The notes beneath the pieces were generated by a model. That model saw only the letters and a program-made list of their open reading frames with translations, made no database searches and was not told the origin of the DNA. Below, piece by piece: positions 6,564 to 7,141 of a stretch of DNA of 7,141 bases. The position numbers and the translations under genes were made by a program. The stretch is taken from positions 1-7,141 of the forward strand of contig JAQXFT010000106.1 in the NCBI GenBank assembly GCA_029005335.1. Direction: 5' to 3'. This stretch comes from Oscillospiraceae bacterium (GTDB lineage: Bacteria > Bacillota > Clostridia > Oscillospirales > Ruminococcaceae). Within the stretch, counting starts at the first letter, position 1, and each line of letters opens with the position of its first letter.

Positions 6564-6571
6564 TGATAATT

Positions 6572-6979
6572 ATGATATCAGCTTCCAATCAGGTGCTTCC
6601 TGTTGCAAATGCAAATGAAATCAATCAGCTTCTCCGCAGATATGGAGTAAAATTCGGAATATATAAAAATGGCCAGTTTAAAGAACAGTTCTTCCCATTC
6701 GACCCGATTCCGAGAATCATAAATTCGGAACAGTTCAAGGTGATTGAAAAGGGACTTGTTCAGAGAGCAGATGCACTCAACAAGTTCCTTTTTGATATTT
6801 ATCATGAAAAAAATATTATCCGCGATGGCATAGTCCCTGAAGATTTCGTATATCTTTCAAGCGGATATACTCCGCAGTGCGAAAATGTTACTCCGCCGGA
6901 AAATATATACAGTCACATTTCCGGAATAGACCTTGTTGAAGGTAAGGACGGAGAATGGTATATGTGCAAAGCTCGTTGA
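6572..6979 (+). pseudogene. Circularly permuted ATP-grasp protein (DUF404/DUF407 type), 3' truncated
   Basis: The frame gives 135 residues, against roughly 470 or more for the family (from memory). The N-terminal part is characteristic: the PFDPIPRII motif (48-56), the IEKGLVQRADALNKFLFDIY block (65-84), RDGIVPEDFV (91-100) and HISGIDLVEGKDGEWY (115-130). Family members would continue with a conserved segment resembling VLEDNLRVPSG. Here the next residues are MCKAR and a stop, and the DNA switches to another gene's frame. So the ATP-binding body is missing and the product should be inactive. Full-length relatives are ligase-like proteins often found near alpha-E and transglutaminase-like genes; their substrates are poorly known. 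The promoter and leader hairpin upstream look intact. Truncation may be real or an assembly artefact. Confidence 0.8.
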
Positions 6980-7141
6980 AGCTCTGAAAAAGCTTGAGGT
7001 TTCAGGAGCTATATCACCCGATAAAGGAATTATGATTATTCCATGTGCAAACTATTACTCCATGAATATCGGAAAGCGTTTCTGGGCTATGGATAATACA
7101 GATATAAACAGAATGTTTCCGGGCTATAATCTCGGCGAAAC
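6960..7141 (+). pseudogene. Succinylglutamate desuccinylase/aspartoacylase-family fragment, lacks its 5' end and runs off the window
   Basis: From codon ATA at 6960 one open frame runs to the window end. It begins ICAKLVEALKKLEVSG, then has MIIPCANYY, GKRFW and DNTDINRMFPGYNLGET. The last block matches the DLNR-FPG signature of the zinc-dependent AstE/AspA amidohydrolase family (M14-like fold), which removes acyl groups from amino acids. Upstream, the same frame has a TAG at 6927-6929 and no family resemblance before about 6957, so the N-terminus with the zinc-binding HG-x-E motif is absent. An internal ATG at 7032 lacks a ribosome binding site. The fragment overlaps the last codons of the ATP-grasp remnant. 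The family call rests on about 60 residues. Confidence 0.7.

Noticed and set aside
6380..6571. Longer N-terminus for the ATP-grasp gene starting at 6380
   Set aside because: The added 64 residues are read from the promoter, the leader hairpin and T-rich DNA, and the start lies upstream of the consensus promoter. A good ribosome binding site precedes 6572.
6950..6985. A single-base frameshift in the ATP-grasp gene
   Set aside because: Neither alternative frame after 6961 continues the ATP-grasp family; the downstream frame belongs to another protein family.

Overview
The window looks like chromosomal DNA from an AT-rich, low-GC Gram-positive gut clostridium. Ruminococcus or a close Oscillospiraceae relative is my best guess, from protein flavour, strong AGGAG-type ribosome binding sites, consensus sigma-A promoters and a GGGCGACC-type palindrome of the kind scattered through such genomes. 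The species assignment is inference. There are no rRNA, tRNA, CRISPR or insertion-sequence features.

Layout. Positions 1-148 are a regulatory region, probably shared with a divergent gene whose first codon falls at positions 3-1. Next is a two-gene sugar unit: a one-polypeptide phosphotransferase transporter in the order IIA-IIC-IIB (149-2275), then 10 bases later a phosphatase of the endonuclease/exonuclease/phosphatase fold (2286-3113). The phosphatase closely resembles maltose 6'-phosphate phosphatase MapP, so the pair reads as malT-mapP: the transporter imports maltose as maltose 6'-phosphate and the phosphatase releases free maltose in the cytoplasm. A convergent membrane-anchored HtrA/DegP-type serine protease with one PDZ domain follows on the minus strand (3176-4408). 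The two units meet at a GC-rich hairpin that is an intrinsic terminator for htrA.

The divergent spacer 4409-4656 carries a set of TTTTCACA-like octamers on about 21-bp spacing, a nested palindrome and a near-consensus promoter for the next operon. That operon is an ABC exporter pair: ATPase (4657-5538) and ABC-2 type permease (5535-6323), joined by a 4-base ATGA overlap. Its substrate is not evident.

The spacer 6324-6571 holds a near-perfect promoter (6422-6450) and a strong leader hairpin (6474-6505), a possible attenuator. The gene they serve encodes a circularly permuted ATP-grasp protein. It breaks off after about 130 residues, just before the conserved part of the family. From about 6960 to the window end a different frame encodes the middle of a succinylglutamate desuccinylase/aspartoacylase-family protein. 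The abrupt switch near 6957-6968 points to a deletion fusing two genes, or to an assembly chimera.

Most of the window is ordinary. The best leads are the gene-gene junction, the phased octamers between htrA and the ABC operon, the malT-mapP pair with its unusual domain order, and the leader hairpin. I found no convincing wholly new system.
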